Below are positions 60,608-64,000 of a DNA stretch of 64,000 nt, in pieces; position 1 is the stretch's first letter; every line of letters starts with the position of its first letter. Source of the stretch: Dictyophora rubrovolvata. Taxonomy: Eukaryota > Basidiomycota > Agaricomycetes > Phallales > Phallaceae. The stretch covers positions 2,480,001 to 2,544,000 of the forward strand of contig CP114118.1 of the NCBI GenBank assembly GCA_029959195.1, given 5' to 3'. The position numbers and the translations under genes are program-made. The notes beneath the pieces are model-generated. The model was not told the DNA's origin. It saw only the letters and a list, made by a program, of their open reading frames with translations, and searched no databases.

Positions 60608-62278
60608 ATGAGTAGACGATATGCTCCGGTGCCCAACCCATTAACACACGATGCTGAGCGGGAAATGGACGCTGCGTTCCAATCCGATAATGAGTCCGAC
60701 GACGACGAAGGCCATGGCGAGACCACACCGCTCAACCCACGCAACACTTCTGCGTCGTCGCCTATATCTCCTACGGCTGGTGACGACGGCGACACACTAC
60801 CACTGCCAAATGCCGGGACAGACGCTGAGAATCAGAGTCAAACGATAAGGCCGACACATCATCACCAGCGACGGCAGACTCTACCGGGGACATATGACTT
60901 TGAAGCTGACCCATTCGACTATGCCGTTCCTCCACCGGGTTCGCCTCCTGGTCCAACGACTCACGCTCTTCCCAACCAATACGGAAATACAAACGGAATC
61001 ATACCCACCTTCCCCGTTATACCCCCTTCTCGTCCTGAGCCCCGCGAAGGCGCTTTTGCTTCTTCCTCCACCTTTTTTAGAAGGGCCGTAGGCGCTTTAC
61101 TCCCTTCTTATTATCAGCGCGTTCCCACTGGTGAGGGTTACACTGGCCCCGTGAGGGGTGGCGGTACGAACAACGATGGCGTATTTGCGAATCTTACTGC
61201 TAAGCCATCCCCGTAAGCTTTGTTTTTTTGCCTCGAATTGAATGTTTTTTTTTAATTTATATTATAGAGGAAGAGTTGTCCAAGACGGAGATAGTATGCA
61301 TGTTGTTCCTGAAGAATCACAAAAGGAGGCGCCGCCTTCGTATGCTGTCGCCCAAGCTGATCAGGCTCCCGCATATTACGAGACTGTTATACATGCACCA
61401 TCGCTTGGCCTTGATGGAGAAATATTAGTAGAAGGCATGCGTAAGTTGCATGTGTTTTCTTTCATAAATCTTTGAACATTATTTATTGATACGAGATTAT
61501 TTCGCTAAGCGACCGGTTCTCTATTCACCTTTGCATGGACAATGCTCATATCACTATCTTTCCAATTTGTCGGATTCCTCCTTACGTACCTCCTCCACAC
61601 GTCAGTAGTTATTTTCCTTCTTTTTTACTATTCACCAGCCTGACTGACCTTCTCTGTGTCATCAGTACGCACGCCAGCAAATTCGGATCTCGGGCTGGAT
61701 TAGGAGTTACAATTATACAATACGCATTCTTCCTTAGACGCAGAGCCGCACTGGGCGGTGGCGATGGCTTCGACGATGGATCGCAAGATCCTTGGTTCGA
61801 TTCGAACAATTCTGATCTTGCAAGTTTATTTAACGGAACATCCATGATGTCAAACTCGCCGAACGGCAATGGCGGGTATTCTGGGTACTTTTCTGCTGCC
61901 ACGACGGAATGGCTGTCGTTCCTTCTGATGAGTGTGGGATGGTTTATTCTATTAACTTCTCTGCTCGGATACTGGAGAGTCAAGCGATGGGAGCGCGGCC
62001 TCAGGAGCGCAAACGAACCGATGGCGAGAGCTGCTAGTGCTGGTGGTGGCGGTGGTAGTGCTAGTGGTGTCGATACCCCAATATTAGACCGGAATGTGGT
62101 TATCAATCCTTTCTCATTATTCGGCATCCCGTTGACCCGACCTGACGATCGCGAGCGCGACGAGAATGGACTAGAGATTTCTACGCCTTTAGGAATCGGG
62201 CGAGAACATTCACAGAGAGAGGCGACTGAGCAAGAACTTCGTCTGCAAATGGATTTGCGAAACGCTGGATTAATTTAA
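60608..62278 (+). CDS. BSD2: BSD2 / NDFIP-like NEDD4-adaptor membrane protein
   Basis: Adaptor that recruits the Rsp5/NEDD4 ubiquitin ligase to membrane cargo, such as metal transporters, in the Golgi-endosome-vacuole route. Exons 60608-61212, 61268-61440, 61510-61600, 61666-62278; 493 residues. PY motif PPSYAVAQAD and nearby APAYYE (about residues 223-240) bind WW domains. The conserved core is GEILVEGMPTGSLFTFAWTM, with membrane segments at about 262-287, 297-312 (GVTIIQYAFFL) and 370-391 (WLSFLLMSVGWFILLTSLLG). I start at MSRRYAPVPNPL, the usual family start, rather than the upstream ATG at 60455. The N-terminal 200 residues are long and disordered compared with yeast Bsd2. Confidence 0.92.
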
Positions 62279-63103
62279 GCAGTTTCTTTCTTCTCTCCCC
62301 TCACCCTTCATTCTTTTTTTTTTGTATAGTCTGTATCAAAAAAAATAGGTTCGGCCTTCTGTTACCTCCTGTTGGGTTGGGTTCCGACATACATATTTCA
62401 TTCCTTTGGACGTTTTAAGTTCATTTTTAAATTTTAAGTATACGTATTAGTGTAAAAGTTCAATATATATATAACGTAGCAACATTTATGGTAAAATAAC
62501 TCGTCGAGTGAACTCTGTACATCTGTCAAGCACTACACCATCGGAAATGTCCGGCCATCGCCACACGACATTCAGCGCCCATGGGCGCCTAAAAAGTTGG
62601 TCCGTGCGCAAAGCCGTGAAATCGTATATATAGTGGACTCCCCGCGTTGTCGCTTTTCTTCACCACTCTGGCCTTTTGGCTTAGATCAAGTGTAGTATCT
62701 GTTCTTTTTAGTTTAACCACTAAAATGACCGCACCGCGGTCATCATTGGTTAGCCAATTTTTGCCGCCCTTGTTCTTTGACCTCTGCTTGCAAGTCATTG
62801 GATATGATGACCTCGCTATTGCAGTATCGGCTTGTGTCGTCGGGGGACTTTTAACTTACTTTTCCTTTCTCTCTGCTATTTCACAAAATTGTCTGCATTT
62901 TGCAGCACTGCGGGCTTAGCAGAAAGATATGGAGAGATTTTTAGAGCCTTATGGATGTGTCTAGGTGTATTTGTTAGTTTGTCGTAATAAAAGTAAATGC
63001 TTTTTTGCTTATAAACTCTTGCGAGTTGTTTGTGATTTTTTGAATATTTGAGTATCATCATGGTATTATATTTATACAAATTGAACGTAAAGATAAGCCC
63101 AAT
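62279..63103. other. Convergent intergenic region
   Basis: Between BSD2 and the Gln-rich gene. A small hydrophobic frame (62724-62919, plus) starts MTAPRSSLVSQFLPP but has no family and I do not call it. Confidence 0.45.
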
Positions 63104-64000
63104 TCACCAGCCCATATCTATACTACCTTCTCTATGACTCTGTGTCCGTTGTCTCAAGCCCTCAGGTGTCTCCATTCCATGCTGCATAATACCATGATGT
63201 TGCCCAGGTATAGCCTGTGGCGTACCAGGCCCAAAATCGACACCCATGCCACCGGGATGTCCTCCTGTCATTCCACGAGCACCGGCACCCATCATACCCG
63301 GAGTATTCAACATATTGTTCATCCCAAGTCCCATCATATTCATGTTCATCATCCGATTACCACTTGGCGTCCCACCGCCACCGCCTCCACCCGCTCCTCC
63401 CATAGCGTTCATACCCATCATGCCCATTCCATTGTTATGAGGTGTCTGCGGCGTTCCGTCAAACCCCCCAAATGCTGGATGTCCTTGGCCACCACCAAGG
63501 TGCGAGCGCGGACTCGAGATGGCGGCAGCAGCAGCATGTTGCGGGCCTGAATGATGCTGTTGCTGCATTTGCTGTTGATGAGCGAGTTGCTGCTGCTGCT
63601 GTTGTACATGAGAAGGATGTCCAGCAAAATCACCCGCAGCTCCTCCTAATCCGGGAGCAGGTCCTGGTCGGATTCCAACGGCGCCACCGACACCGACACC
63701 GACACCGCCGCCCATTCCGACATTGGCAGAACCGTTCGTAAAGGGGTAGGGATTGCCCATCTGTACGCCATTGCTTGGTCCACCACCTGCGCCCGCATGG
63801 CCGTTCATTTGTTGTTGCGCCTGTAATTGAAGTTGCAGTTGCTGCTGCTGCTGCTGAAGGATTTGCTGTTGATGATGATGATGTTGCTGTTGCTGAGGCG
63901 TTTGGTGCTGGTGTTGGTGTTGGTGCTGATGCTGGTGCTGCGATTGTAATTGCAGTTGTAATTGGAGCTGCAACTGTTGCTGTTGCTGTTGCTGCAGTTG
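63104..64000 (-). CDS. Gln/His/Gly/Met-rich protein, C-terminal part (5' partial)
   Basis: Open from the window edge to a stop at 63104, 298 codons, with no ATG needed inside. Runs of Gln and His-Gln (about 63820-64000), Gly-Met and Asn-Met rich stretches, and a C-terminus ending RTQSHREGSIDMGW. Such composition is typical of transcription co-regulators (SWI/SNF, Mediator and SAGA subunits) and would form a disordered, condensate-prone tail; which protein it is cannot be told from this part. CAG/CTG-type triplet repeats make length variation between strains likely. Confidence 0.75.
   Translation of the reverse strand, partial: QLQQQQQQQLQLQLQLQLQSQHQHQHQHQHQHQTPQQQQHHHHQQQILQQQQQQLQLQLQAQQQMNGHAGAGGGPSNGVQMGNPYPFTNGSANVGMGGGVGVGVGGAVGIRPGPAPGLGGAAGDFAGHPSHVQQQQQQLAHQQQMQQQHHSGPQHAAAAAISSPRSHLGGGQGHPAFGGFDGTPQTPHNNGMGMMGMNAMGGAGGGGGGGTPSGNRMMNMNMMGLGMNNMLNTPGMMGAGARGMTGGHPGGMGVDFGPGTPQAIPGQHHGIMQHGMETPEGLRQRTQSHREGSIDMGW

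Overview
The window is nuclear DNA of a filamentous basidiomycete, most likely an Agaricomycete; the genus cannot be read from it. The evidence is: genes cut by many 47-80 nt spliceosomal introns, eukaryotic housekeeping families (RVB1, RPN7, C3HC zinc-finger protein, ENV7/STK16 kinase, BSD2/NDFIP), two tandem methyltransferases and an F-box/LRR protein of types common in mushroom-forming fungi, and nested Ty1/copia and Ty3/gypsy retrotransposons. I assembled spliced models by hand from GT/GC-AG boundaries and reading-frame continuity; the complete host models sum to whole codons.

Left edge (1-4.2 kb): the 3' part of RVB1 (+) converges on a phosphoinositide phospholipase C (-) with X, Y and C2 domains.

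4.7-21.8 kb is a stack of nested mobile DNA. A copia element (+) with a half-tRNA-iMet primer site carries two TGA stops and a hAT-like MITE with an 8-bp target duplication. It is broken by an 11.2-kb chromodomain gypsy element (-). That gypsy carries an antisense two-exon gene, a solo LTR in pol (TSD ATAGC), and a 2.1-kb element in gag encoding two small distantly related proteins. A second, decayed copy of the two-gene element lies just outside the gypsy. The two gypsy LTRs differ at nine sites, all CpG transitions. Older LTR relics follow.

24-34 kb is gene-bearing: a small two-exon orphan gene (-), an F-box/LRR pseudogene (+), RPN7 (-) head to head with an RSM1/NIPA-like gene (+), which converges on an ENV7/STK16-like kinase (-).

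34-54 kb is gene-poor and holds one F-box gene (39.7-40.8 kb, -) plus two sets of diverged duplicated non-coding blocks. At 54.5-57.9 kb two five-exon SAM-methyltransferase paralogues lie in tandem, each with the same approximately 58-bp block 99 bp upstream of its ATG. The right edge holds BSD2 (+) and the C-terminus of a Gln/Gly/Met-rich protein (-) that runs off the window.

The best candidate for an undescribed system is the two-gene mobile element at 14437-16576, with its relic at 18895-21200. It encodes no polymerase, transposase or recombinase that I can recognise, yet both copies share the same ends, gene order and strand.
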